Source: Geobacteraceae bacterium (lineage in GTDB: Bacteria; Desulfobacterota; Desulfuromonadia; Geobacterales; Geobacteraceae). From it: 5,738 nt of DNA. The stretch's first letter is position 1. The number at the start of each line of letters is the position of its first letter. Location: assembly GCA_012797715.1 (NCBI GenBank), contig JAAZOO010000223.1, positions 1 to 5,738 of the forward strand. The letters are read 5' to 3'. The notes under the pieces are model-generated. The model had not been told where the DNA came from, searched no databases, and saw only the letters and a program-made list of their open reading frames with translations. Position numbers and translations under genes: made by a program. This document shows positions 1-5,738 of this stretch, in pieces.

Positions 1-374
1 GTATAGAGCACCCCGCGCTTCAGCCGGGCGCAGAGGGAGCAGAAGGAGGAACCGGGCCGCCTCTTCTCTCTGATAATATCGAAGTGATTCGTCTTTTCCA
101 GGTGATAGGCGAAACCGTGCCGGACGAGGTGTTCCTCGACGATGTCCGCCCTGAAGCCGGGATACCCGGAATCGATGGTGATCGCCAGTATCTCGTAGCG
201 GATGGGAGCCCTCCTGCGCAATGCATCCAGGAGGTGCAGGAGGACGTAGGAATCCTTTCCCCCGGAGACCGCTACGGCGATGCGGTCCCCCTCCTCTATC
301 AGGCCGAAATCGGCGATGGCCCGTCCCACCGCGTTTTTTATCCGTTTGTACAGCTTTTCCCCTGGTGACGACAC
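1..374 (-). CDS. ttcA: TtcA-like tRNA 2-thiocytidine synthetase, N-terminal part (runs off left edge)
   Basis: This is a PP-loop ATPase of the TtcA family. Known members adenylate cytidine 32 of certain tRNAs and replace its 2-oxygen with sulfur in the cytoplasm, using an iron-sulfur cluster. Only 124 codons lie in the window. Seen in the translation: an N-terminal helix with AIADFGLIEEGDRI leading into the PP-loop SGGKDS at residues 37-42, a second strand TIDSGYPGF near 66-74, and the cysteine pair FCSLCARLKRGVLY with C112 and C115. This arrangement matches E. coli TtcA closely. The third cluster cysteine would lie beyond the edge. I chose the GTG at 374-372 because AGAGAGG sits 6 nt upstream and no in-frame ATG precedes the conserved region. 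The gene is divergent from priA. TilS is less likely because it lacks this CxxC, and TtuA because it begins with a zinc finger that is absent here. The family is well supported; the exact tRNA target is inferred. Confidence 0.9.
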   Translation of the reverse strand, partial: MSSPGEKLYKRIKNAVGRAIADFGLIEEGDRIAVAVSGGKDSYVLLHLLDALRRRAPIRYEILAITIDSGYPGFRADIVEEHLVRHGFAYHLEKTNHFDIIREKRRPGSSFCSLCARLKRGVLY

Positions 375-389
375 GGATACCTCTCTTTT

Positions 390-414
390 CGTTTCCGGCA
401 AGGTAGCGGAAACG
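390..414. repeat. Inverted repeat CGTTTCCG-N9-CGGAAACG upstream of ttcA
   Basis: Arms at 390-397 and 407-414 are perfectly complementary over 8 bp with a 9-nt spacer. It lies 16 nt upstream of the ttcA GTG and covers the candidate ttcA -10 element at 405-400. It could be an operator or a hairpin in the leader. The sequence shows only the symmetry; any function is inference. Confidence 0.55.
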
Positions 415-429
415 GACGGATGAAGTCAA
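400..429 (-). promoter_or_regulatory. Weak sigma-70-like promoter candidate for ttcA
   Basis: On the minus strand, TTGACT (429-424) matches five of six -35 consensus bases. It is followed after 18 nt by TACCTT (405-400), a poor -10 with three matches. The predicted start would fall roughly 20 nt before the ttcA GTG. The position is right but the -10 is weak. Confidence 0.3.
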
Positions 430-465
430 GGACGCCGCGACACTGCGTGTCACGGGGAACGTCCC

Positions 466-495
466 TTGCCCCGGAACCGGCACCTCTGGTATGGT
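466..495 (+). promoter_or_regulatory. Sigma-70-like promoter candidate for priA
   Basis: TTGCCC at 466-471 (four of six -35 bases) and TATGGT at 490-495 (four of six -10 bases) are separated by 18 nt. Transcription would begin near 502, giving a leader of about 25 nt that just contains the priA ribosome binding site at 507-516. This is a plausible but moderate match. Confidence 0.35.
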
Positions 496-527
496 GGGCA
501 TGAATCAAGGAAGAGGTCCGAAAGAAC

Positions 528-2783
528 ATGACCCATACCCGCACCGGCATCATTGAAATTGCCGTCCCGCTGCCGCTGGACCGCACGTTCCACTACAGCG
601 TGCCGGGGCACCTGCGGGCCGCCGTCCGGCCGGGAGTGCGCGTTTTCGTCCCCTTCGGACGGAGAAAGGTGACCGGGTACGTGCTGGGGCCTGCCCCCTC
701 CACCGGCGGAGACCTGAAAGACATCATCGAGGTCCTGGACGACGCCCCCCTCTTCACCCCGGGAGAACTGGCATTCTTCCGCTGGATCGCCTCCTACTAC
801 CTCCACCCTCTGGGAGAGGTCATCAAGACGGCCCTCCCTGCAGGCATCAATCTTGAAAGCCGCCGCAGCGAAACGGACCGGGCGGGAGGGCAGGAAGCGG
901 AAACCATCAAGGGGGGCAGGAACGTCCTGAGGGAACGCTTCTACCGGGCAACGGAGGGAGCAACCGAAGCTGCATCCGTGCGCGGGAAAGGGGCGCGCAT
1001 CCTCCTGTACCTCCTGGAACACGGGGAGGCCTCCCGCTCCCGCCTCAACAGCCTGTTCTCCAACCCCGCAGCTCCGCTGAAGAGGCTTGTGGAGCGCAGG
1101 CTCGTTACCGTTGACGAACGCGAGGTCTATCGCGACCCCTTTGCGGAGGAGGTGTTCGAACCGGATCCCCCTCGTGCTCTCAACGAGTGCCAGTCAGCGG
1201 CCTACGACAGGATCGCGGCCGCCATATCACGGGGAGAATTCGCCCCCTTCCTTCTGCACGGCGTAACCGGGAGCGGCAAGACCGAGGTCTACCTCCATGC
1301 CATAACCCATGCCGTGAGGATGGGGAAGACCGCGCTGGTTCTCACGCCGGAGATAGCCCTCACTCCGCAGCTCGTAAAGAGGTTCCGGAGCCGTTTTTCA
1401 CACGGCATTGCCGTACTGCACAGCGGTCTGTCGCCCGGCGAACGCTTCGACGAGTGGCGGCGCATACGGCGCGGCGAGGTCTCCATCGCCATCGGCGCCC
1501 GTTCCGCCATCTTCGCCCCCCTGGAAAACCTGGGAATCATTGTGGTGGATGAAGAGCACGAGGCATCGTACAAACAGTGCGACGGGGTGACGTACAATGC
1601 CCGGGATCTGGCCCTGGTGCGGGGGAAGATGGAAAAGGCGGCAGTGGTGCTCGGTTCGGCCACCCCCCTCATCACGACCTTTTACGCGGCCCGTCACGGG
1701 AAGCTGCACTACCTGGGGCTCCCGGAAAGGGTTCGCGGCCTGCCACTGCCGGAAACCCGCATCCTGGATGCACGGCGGCTGAAAAACATGACATTTTCCG
1801 CGGAATTGGCGGACGCCCTGGCGGAAAACCTGAAAAACGGGGGACAATCCCTGCTCTTGCTCAATCGCCGGGGATTCGCCACCTTCCTCGTCTGCCGCGA
1901 CTGCGGCCACGTGTTCCGATGCCCCAACTGTTCCGTCACCCTTACCTACCACCGGGCGAGGCAGCGCCACTTCTGCCACTACTGCGATTTCTCCCTCCCC
2001 GCCCCCTCCGTCTGTCCCGGATGCAACGGGAGCGACATCGGGCTCTTCGGCAAGGGTACGGAACGGTTGGAGGATGAGGTCAGAGAACTGCTCCCCGGAG
2101 CTCGGGTGGCGCGCATGGACAGCGATACAACCGCGGGCCGGGGCGGACACGCGCGCATCCTGAAACGCCTGGAGGAAGGGCATATCGATGTTCTGATCGG
2201 CACCCAGATGATCGCCAAGGGGCACGATTACCCCGGAGTGACCCTGGTGGGCGTGGTCTCTGCCGACGCGACCCTGAACCTCCCCGATTTCCGGAGCGCG
2301 GAACGCACCTTTCAATTGGTGAGCCAGGTCATGGGTCGGGCGGGACGCGGCGCTGCACCGGGCAAGGTACTGATCCAGGGGATGGCGCCGGACCACTACG
2401 CCCTTGCCAGGGCCGCCGCCCACGACTACGAGGGTTTCTTCGACGACGAAATCTCTTTTCGAGAGGAGGCGGGGTATCCCCCGTTTTCCCGCCTGGCGCT
2501 GGTGAACCTGTCCTGCACGGCTGAACAGCCGGTAGAGCAGGCGGCCCTCGAGGCTGCGGCCATGCTGCGCGAGATGCGCCGCGTGATGAATGCGCGAGTG
2601 GAAATCCTCGGTCCGGCGCCGGCCCCTCTGGCAAAGGTCCGGGGGCGCTTCCGCTGGCAGATTCTTCTGAAATCAGGGAATCGCACGGACATGAAAAAAC
2701 TGCTTTCGGCGTTCCGTACGCACTGGAATCCGTTGCGCATCATCCGGACGAATGTGGATATAGACCCTGTCGACACCCTGTAG
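528..2783 (+). CDS. priA: Primosomal protein N', replication-restart helicase PriA
   Basis: PriA is a superfamily 2 helicase that binds stalled forks and D-loops and starts reloading of the replicative helicase. The product is 751 residues (E. coli PriA is 732). Seen in order: the N-terminal 3'-end-binding region starting VPLPLDRTFHYSVP; a basic linker and winged-helix region to about 200; Walker A GVTGSGKT at 245-252 with K251; DEEH at 341-344; GSATP at 376-380; a zinc module with four CxxC pairs (C456/C459, C465/C468, C483/C486, C496/C499); GTQMIAKGHD from 558; and motif VI SQVMGRAGRG at 599-608. All eight zinc ligands are present, so an active helicase is expected. The linker at about 115-150 is rich in charged residues and looks lineage-specific. 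The ATG at 528 has AAGGAAGAGG at 507-516 upstream and places the conserved N-terminus correctly. The gene stands alone: 157 bp separate it from the next gene. Confidence 0.97.
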   Translation: MTHTRTGIIEIAVPLPLDRTFHYSVPGHLRAAVRPGVRVFVPFGRRKVTGYVLGPAPSTGGDLKDIIEVLDDAPLFTPGELAFFRWIASYYLHPLGEVIKTALPAGINLESRRSETDRAGGQEAETIKGGRNVLRERFYRATEGATEAASVRGKGARILLYLLEHGEASRSRLNSLFSNPAAPLKRLVERRLVTVDEREVYRDPFAEEVFEPDPPRALNECQSAAYDRIAAAISRGEFAPFLLHGVTGSGKTEVYLHAITHAVRMGKTALVLTPEIALTPQLVKRFRSRFSHGIAVLHSGLSPGERFDEWRRIRRGEVSIAIGARSAIFAPLENLGIIVVDEEHEASYKQCDGVTYNARDLALVRGKMEKAAVVLGSATPLITTFYAARHGKLHYLGLPERVRGLPLPETRILDARRLKNMTFSAELADALAENLKNGGQSLLLLNRRGFATFLVCRDCGHVFRCPNCSVTLTYHRARQRHFCHYCDFSLPAPSVCPGCNGSDIGLFGKGTERLEDEVRELLPGARVARMDSDTTAGRGGHARILKRLEEGHIDVLIGTQMIAKGHDYPGVTLVGVVSADATLNLPDFRSAERTFQLVSQVMGRAGRGAAPGKVLIQGMAPDHYALARAAAHDYEGFFDDEISFREEAGYPPFSRLALVNLSCTAEQPVEQAALEAAAMLREMRRVMNARVEILGPAPAPLAKVRGRFRWQILLKSGNRTDMKKLLSAFRTHWNPLRIIRTNVDIDPVDTL

Positions 2784-2864
2784 CACCGCTCTCTCCCCCG
2801 AGCCCCATACAATGACGGCGCGCCATCGCACCGCGCCTGCTCGCATCTCTTTCCCCTTCGGCCC

Positions 2865-2895
2865 TTGACTCCCTCAGAAGGAAAGAGAAAATAGA
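2865..2895 (+). promoter_or_regulatory. Weak promoter candidate for the small CxxC protein
   Basis: TTGACT at 2865-2870 matches five of six -35 bases. No good -10 follows; the best is AATAGA at 2890-2895 after a long 19-nt spacer, with three matches. The -35 box and its position are suggestive only. Confidence 0.22.
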
Positions 2896-2898
2896 AGC

Positions 2899-2910
2899 TG
2901 GTTGCAACCA
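2899..2910. promoter_or_regulatory. Perfect palindrome TGGTTGCAACCA, possible operator
   Basis: All 12 bases are self-complementary. The site lies 30 nt before the start codon of the small CxxC protein, just downstream of the candidate promoter and upstream of the ribosome binding site. That is a typical place for a repressor site. No matching regulator is encoded in the window, so the role is inference. Confidence 0.35.
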
Positions 2911-2940
2911 ATCTCCCGCCACAGGTAAAAAGGAACGGCA

Positions 2941-3225
2941 ATGGAGAAAAAGCACGCACAAGAAGAGGAGAAAAGGCCACCGCAGCAAAAAGCGATGCAC
3001 TATGAGCTTGCAAAGAGGGAAATGACGGAAGAAGAGCTGGAAAAAATTCGGAGCAAGAACTGGGAGTGGTACTATAACTGCTACCTGTATCGTGACGAAC
3101 CGATTATGGTCTCATGCAAGATTTGCGGTGCGCTGAATATCTTTCTCCCCCGCGAAATGACGAAGAAGTGCAGACAATGCGGGATTGAATGCCACAGATG
3201 CGAGGTGGACGAAGACACGAAATGA
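2941..3225 (+). CDS. Unrecognised 94-residue protein with zinc-ribbon-like CxxC pairs
   Basis: I do not recognise a named family. The product begins with a highly charged, Lys/Glu-rich stretch (residues 1-40, probably helical and soluble), followed by an aromatic patch NWEWYYNCYLYRDE at 40-53. A cysteine-rich C-terminus holds three CxxC pairs: C59/C62, C77/C80 and C84/C87; C47 is a seventh cysteine. The first two pairs, 14 residues apart, have the spacing of a small zinc ribbon; the third follows immediately. There is no signal peptide or membrane segment. The ATG at 2941 is favoured because AGGA at 2931-2934 lies 6 nt upstream; later Met19 and Met28 lack such a site. The first 60 bases contain 30 G or C, lower than the flanking genes, hinting at different origin or low expression. 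It is convergent with gspB and stands alone. The role may be nucleic-acid binding or protein contact, but this is a guess. That it is a real gene is likely from its start signal and cysteine pattern. Confidence 0.75.
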   Translation: MEKKHAQEEEKRPPQQKAMHYELAKREMTEEELEKIRSKNWEWYYNCYLYRDEPIMVSCKICGALNIFLPREMTKKCRQCGIECHRCEVDEDTK

Positions 3226-3270
3226 CGGCGGCAGGGCGCGGAAGCGCAGGCACATTAGACAGGGGACAAT

Positions 3271-3313
3271 GCCGTGACGCCGGACCGTCCTCGGCCCTGC
3301 CCGGCGTCACGGC
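3271..3313. terminator. Perfect 13-bp stem between convergent genes, possible bidirectional terminator
   Basis: GCCGTGACGCCGG at 3271-3283 pairs perfectly with CCGGCGTCACGGC at 3301-3313, around a 17-nt loop. It lies between the stop of the small CxxC protein (3225) and the stop of gspB (3317-3315), the expected place for a shared terminator. Neither side has a strong T-run (plus strand GTCACTTTCCC), and the loop is long, so intrinsic termination may be weak or the hairpin may protect RNA ends instead. Confidence 0.45.
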
Positions 3314-3318
3314 GTCAC
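3303..3318. repeat. Tandem 8-bp repeat GGCGTCAC x2 over the gspB stop codon
   Basis: GGCGTCAC occurs at 3303-3310 and again at 3311-3318. The first copy is in the right arm of the hairpin and the second covers the gspB stop codon (TGA on the minus strand, 3317-3315). This looks like a small duplication by slippage. The sequence is clear; the significance is unknown. Confidence 0.5.
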
Positions 3319-4001
3319 TTTCCCACTTGCGCGGAGGAAATCGAGACCTCGAACGTCCGTCCGTTTGATGAAAAGCGGACGCTGTTCGGCATGATTTCCA
3401 CAATTCTGGCCCCTCCCACCGTTTTCCCTTCCGAAAGGAGGAGACCGTTGATCACCGCCCTGCGCAAGGAACGCTGCTCCTGCCAGGCGATCCCCGAGAC
3501 TGTCAGACCACCGCTTCCTCCGGAAGCCCCCCCCTGAGGGGAGTCCTCCACGCGTTCGGCACCAACGGCAGGCGGCGATGCCGGCTCCGCTGTTTCGGAC
3601 CGGGCCGGGCGAGGTTGCGGAGGGGGAGGAAGTGTCTCGGTGCGGGCAGCGGGAGGCGCAGCGGCGCGGACCGGCATCGGTTCCTCTCTCCGGGGGGGCG
3701 ACGGCACCGGTGGCCGCTCCACGGCCACCGTGTCCCGCGGTACGATGGGCACCTCAACGGCAGGGCTCTCCGTCTCGCGGACCACTCCCCGATGGCGCCA
3801 GACAAAAGCCACCGCGACAACCACGATCAAGAGCGCGATACCCACCCCGACGGTTGTCGCGTTCATCGGCCCGGTTCGCCTCGCTGTGCGGGAAACGCGA
3901 TGGTTCCCCCTGACTATTTCAGCGGAGATATCCACGGTTCCGCCTCTGCGCGCGGCCTTTTCCTGTTCCAGTTTCTTGAGGGCATCCAGTATGAAACTCA
4001 T
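3315..4001 (-). CDS. gspB: Type II secretion accessory protein GspB (ExeB/PulB-like)
   Basis: GspB partners the ATPase GspA in the inner membrane; in Aeromonas the ExeA-ExeB complex is needed to place the type II secretin in the outer membrane. The 228-residue product starts with the family signature MSFILDALKKLEQEK in the cytoplasm. One membrane helix follows at about 48-67 (TTVGVGIALLIVVVAVAFVW), then a proline-rich periplasmic linker at about 80-150, a Gly/Ser stretch near 157-165, and a C-terminal T2SSB-like domain at about 166-222 (LTVSGIAWQEQRSLRRAVIN onward). The start at 4001 has GGGGAG about 10 nt upstream, inside the end of gspA. Only 4 nt separate it from the gspA stop, so the two are surely co-transcribed and probably translationally coupled. 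The gene ends two bases before a hairpin. No missing part is seen. The family call is firm; the secretin role is inferred from relatives. Confidence 0.92.
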   Translation of the reverse strand: MSFILDALKKLEQEKAARRGGTVDISAEIVRGNHRVSRTARRTGPMNATTVGVGIALLIVVVAVAFVWRHRGVVRETESPAVEVPIVPRDTVAVERPPVPSPPRREEPMPVRAAAPPAARTETLPPPPQPRPARSETAEPASPPAVGAERVEDSPQGGASGGSGGLTVSGIAWQEQRSLRRAVINGLLLSEGKTVGGARIVEIMPNSVRFSSNGRTFEVSISSAQVGK

Positions 4002-4005
4002 CGGG

Positions 4006-5637
4006 TTACGACTCCCCTTTCTTCACGAGTCTGGGAGATGCGGACATTCCTCCCGCGCGGTACAGGAGAAGCAGTGTCTGGTTCCCCACCACTCCGTCGG
4101 GCTCCAGGCCGTTCGCTGCCTGGAAACGCCGCACCGCCGCCACAGCGGCGTCATCGAAAACGTCGTTAACGGGCCCCTGATAGAACCCCGCCCCCCGCAG
4201 CATCTTCTTCAATGTCCGGATGGATTCACCGCGGGTTCCGGTCTTGGCGACCGGCGGAATGTTCAGGGGATTCTTCCACAGAAGGTAGCTGCGTCCGGAC
4301 CAGATGGCCTCCACCTCTGCGCCGGTGAAGGAAGCGCGCTCGCCCGGCGGGGCGGAAAGAAGAAGCTTCCCCTTGTCCGTTCCCAGAAGAGCCTGGTACC
4401 GTCTCCCCCCCTCCGGAAGGTTCATTTCCAGGATTGCCGGGTAGTCCATGCGGAGCAGAGCCCCCATGTTCCCGGTAAAGCGTGAAACACGGAGACCGCT
4501 CCGCGCGGTGAGATCTTCCGGACGAAGCGAATCGGAATCTTTCCCCCGTGCGATGGGCGGCACGCCCCACGCCTGAGCCAGCGCATTGAAGGCGTCTGTC
4601 AGACTCCCTCCCTCCGTCTGCTTTGCCAGGATTTCCCGCAGAGGGTGAGAAGCGGCAGTTTCAGCGACCCGCACGTCGCGTTTCTCCGCAACGACACTCC
4701 GGGCGGGAGACGGGACACCCCCCACGCCAGACAGACCACGCAGCAGGGCGAAGAGCCCGTAGAAAGCCAGCGCCGCCACAGCGGTGATCCCCGCTATGCG
4801 GGCCATCTGTCGGACCGGAAACGGAGAGGCCTCCTTCTTCACATCCGCAATCGCTTCAGCGGCCGTGCGGGCCGTTATCTCTTCGGTGCCCTTGGAATAC
4901 GCCACGAGAAGGGCCCGGTCGCACACCACATTGATGAGGCGGGGAAGCCCTCCCGAATAGCGGAAGACCTGTTTCAGCGCTCCGGAAGTGAAAATGGGGA
5001 AACGTCGACCGCCGGCAACCTCCAGCCGGTGCTCGATGTAGGCAACGGTGTCTTCATAATCCATGGGACACAGGTGGTAGCGAACCATGATCCGCTGGCT
5101 CAATTGCCGGAGCTCCGAACGCCGCAGCTTTTCGCGCAGTTCCGGCTGTCCCACCAGCACAATCTGAATCAGCTTGTCCCGTTCCGTTTCCAGGTTCGAG
5201 ATGAGCCGTATCTGTTCAAGCACCTGCGGTTCAAGATTCTGCGCCTCATCGATGACAAGCACAACGGTGCGGCCGGCTGCGTTCTCCCGGAGCAGGAAAC
5301 GGTTCAGGGAATCCAACAGCCGTGAATTGACCTGGTCGTCCGACGGTATGCCGTATTCATGGTTAATGTTCTGCAGAAGCTCAAGCGCGGAAAGGGAAGG
5401 ATTGAAGATGAGAGCGGTACGGTAGCTGTCACTGTCCAACTGGTTCAGCAGCGTTCGCAGCACCGTGGTTTTACCGGTGCCGACCTCACCCGTCAGTTCG
5501 ATGAATCCCGCGTGATTATCAATCCCGTAAAGAAGATGCGCAAACGCTTCTTTGTGGTTTTTGCTGAGGAATATGAACTGGGGGTTGGGGGTTATGGTGA
5601 AAGGCTTTTCCAGGAAACCGAAATAGCTACAATACAT
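4006..5637 (-). CDS. gspA: Type II secretion ATPase GspA (ExeA-like) with peptidoglycan-binding domain
   Basis: GspA is an inner-membrane AAA ATPase that binds peptidoglycan and, with GspB, helps the secretin assemble across the cell wall. The product has 543 residues, close to Aeromonas ExeA. Seen in order: an ExeA-type start YFGFLEKPFTITPNPQFIFL; Walker A GEVGTGKTT at 50-58 with K56; Walker B VVLVIDEAQ at 125-133; a sensor-1-like LVGQPEL at 161-167; GGLPRLIN at 229-236; one membrane helix at about 279-300; a periplasmic middle region at about 330-455 resembling the C39-peptidase-like part of GspA proteins, ending in SYLLWKNP, in which I see no clear catalytic Cys; and a peptidoglycan_binding_1 domain at about 465-528 (GTRGESIRTLKKMLRGAGFY, then RRFQAANGLEPDGVVG). 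The ATG at 5637 has GGGAG at 5648-5644, 6 nt upstream. It is the first gene of the gspAB unit. The family is clear; ATPase activity is expected because all motifs are intact. Confidence 0.95.
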   Translation of the reverse strand: MYCSYFGFLEKPFTITPNPQFIFLSKNHKEAFAHLLYGIDNHAGFIELTGEVGTGKTTVLRTLLNQLDSDSYRTALIFNPSLSALELLQNINHEYGIPSDDQVNSRLLDSLNRFLLRENAAGRTVVLVIDEAQNLEPQVLEQIRLISNLETERDKLIQIVLVGQPELREKLRRSELRQLSQRIMVRYHLCPMDYEDTVAYIEHRLEVAGGRRFPIFTSGALKQVFRYSGGLPRLINVVCDRALLVAYSKGTEEITARTAAEAIADVKKEASPFPVRQMARIAGITAVAALAFYGLFALLRGLSGVGGVPSPARSVVAEKRDVRVAETAASHPLREILAKQTEGGSLTDAFNALAQAWGVPPIARGKDSDSLRPEDLTARSGLRVSRFTGNMGALLRMDYPAILEMNLPEGGRRYQALLGTDKGKLLLSAPPGERASFTGAEVEAIWSGRSYLLWKNPLNIPPVAKTGTRGESIRTLKKMLRGAGFYQGPVNDVFDDAAVAAVRRFQAANGLEPDGVVGNQTLLLLYRAGGMSASPRLVKKGES

Positions 5638-5738
5638 ACTGCTCTCCCAGCCGAATGCTTCGCGAAAAAAAGCGGATACATAGCGAACTCCGCTCCATCG
5701 TCACGACCCAGCTCGCCGGATTTTCTGAAATCCCCGCA
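5638..5738. other. Right edge upstream of gspA: leader and undecided coding
   Basis: This 101-base stretch should contain the gspA leader and perhaps its promoter. Two frames stay open to the edge. On the plus strand an ATG at 5655 starts MLREKKRIHSELRSIVTTQL and continues, but it has no ribosome binding site. On the minus strand a frame enters from the edge and ends at a TAG (5629-5627) that overlaps the gspA start by 11 nt. Their third-position GC is similar by eye, so I cannot choose. A small symmetry GGATTT-N4-AAATCC lies at 5718-5733. Confidence 0.4.
5677..5704 (-). promoter_or_regulatory. Weak promoter candidate for gspAB
   Basis: On the minus strand GTGACG (5704-5699, four of six -35 bases) is followed after 16 nt by TATGTA (5682-5677, three of six -10 bases). 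The start would lie about 35 nt before the gspA ATG. The match is marginal and would compete with either possible coding frame at this edge. Confidence 0.2.

Larger units (their letters stand above)
375..527. other. Divergent ttcA-priA intergenic control region
   Basis: This 153-bp gap separates the ttcA start from the priA start, so it should hold both promoters. It contains an 8-bp-arm inverted repeat at 390-414, a 5-bp-arm repeat GACAC-TGC-GTGTC at 439-451, and the ribosome binding sites of both genes near its two ends. No convincing ORF or RNA gene is seen. Confidence 0.7.
2784..2940. other. Intergenic region between priA and the small CxxC protein gene
   Basis: No ORF of note and no convincing terminator for priA was found. 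The symmetric GGCGCGCC at 2817-2824 is too short and lacks a T-run. The right half becomes AT-richer and holds a TTGACT box at 2865-2870, a 12-bp palindrome at 2899-2910 and the ribosome binding site of the next gene. This suggests separate transcription of that gene. Confidence 0.6.

Noticed and set aside
84..368. A 94-codon plus-strand frame at the left edge
   Set aside because: The opposite strand encodes the TtcA PP-loop SGGKDS and CSLC motifs in this same stretch, so this frame is a shadow.
450..1022. A 190-codon minus-strand frame across the priA start
   Set aside because: It is antisense to the conserved PriA N-terminus and crosses the divergent control region; no domain or plausible start signal was seen.
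1398..2423. A 341-codon open frame on the minus strand inside priA
   Set aside because: It lies wholly antisense to conserved PriA helicase motifs and zinc cysteines. Its translation has no recognisable domain. Long antisense frames are common in GC-rich genes.
2811..2827. GGCGCGCC symmetry after priA as a terminator
   Set aside because: The symmetric core is only 8 bp with no loop and no following T-run, so it cannot form a proper terminator stem.
2426..3013. A 195-codon minus-strand frame over the end of priA and the intergenic gap
   Set aside because: It is antisense to the conserved PriA C-terminus and to the ribosome binding site and start of the small CxxC gene; no domain is seen.
3640..4485. 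A 281-codon plus-strand frame across gspB and the end of gspA
   Set aside because: It is antisense to the T2SSB/linker region of gspB and the peptidoglycan-binding domain of gspA. The composition is low-complexity and the frame is a shadow.
4130..4790. The 14-mer CGCCGCCACAGCGG occurring twice in gspA
   Set aside because: Both copies fall in alanine-rich coding stretches of a GC-rich gene. There are only two copies and no repeat structure around them, so chance is enough.
4645..5325. A 226-codon plus-strand frame inside gspA
   Set aside because: It is antisense to the GspA Walker B, sensor and membrane segments, and shows no family features of its own.

Overview
The window reads as an ordinary chromosomal segment of a GC-rich Gram-negative bacterium. 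A Desulfuromonadota (Geobacter-like) origin fits best. That placement is inferred from a TtcA-type thiolase beside priA, plus a gspA/gspB pair in which GspA has a periplasmic tail and a peptidoglycan-binding domain; there is no rRNA or other marker to prove it. The diderm character is better supported, because GspA and GspB only make sense in a cell with an outer membrane.

Layout. (1) Positions 1-374, minus strand: the N-terminal 124 codons of a TtcA-like tRNA thiolation enzyme, running off the left edge. (2) Positions 375-527: a divergent intergenic region with two small inverted repeats and weak sigma-70-like promoter candidates facing both ways. (3) Positions 528-2783, plus strand: a complete priA, the replication-restart helicase, with all helicase motifs that I looked for and eight zinc-binding cysteines. 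(4) Positions 2784-2940: an intergenic region with a perfect 12-bp palindrome just upstream of the next ribosome binding site. (5) Positions 2941-3225, plus strand: a 94-residue unrecognised protein with three CxxC pairs, visibly AT-richer than its neighbours. (6) Positions 3226-3314: a convergent intergenic region with a perfect 13-bp stem. (7) Positions 4001-3315 and 5637-4006, minus strand: gspB and gspA, translated in the order gspA then gspB with 4 nt between them. (8) Positions 5638-5738: right edge, where the gene content cannot be decided.

How the genes relate. The ttcA/priA pair is housekeeping (tRNA modification, replication restart) and the two probably share only the divergent control region. 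gspA and gspB form a separate two-gene unit. Their products should make an inner-membrane ATPase complex that helps the type II secretion secretin cross or assemble through peptidoglycan. No other type II secretion gene lies in the window, so this is a detached gspAB locus.

No strong evidence for a new biological system is visible. The least explained items are the small multi-cysteine protein and the palindrome in front of it. I saw no RNA genes, CRISPR array, insertion sequence or attachment site.
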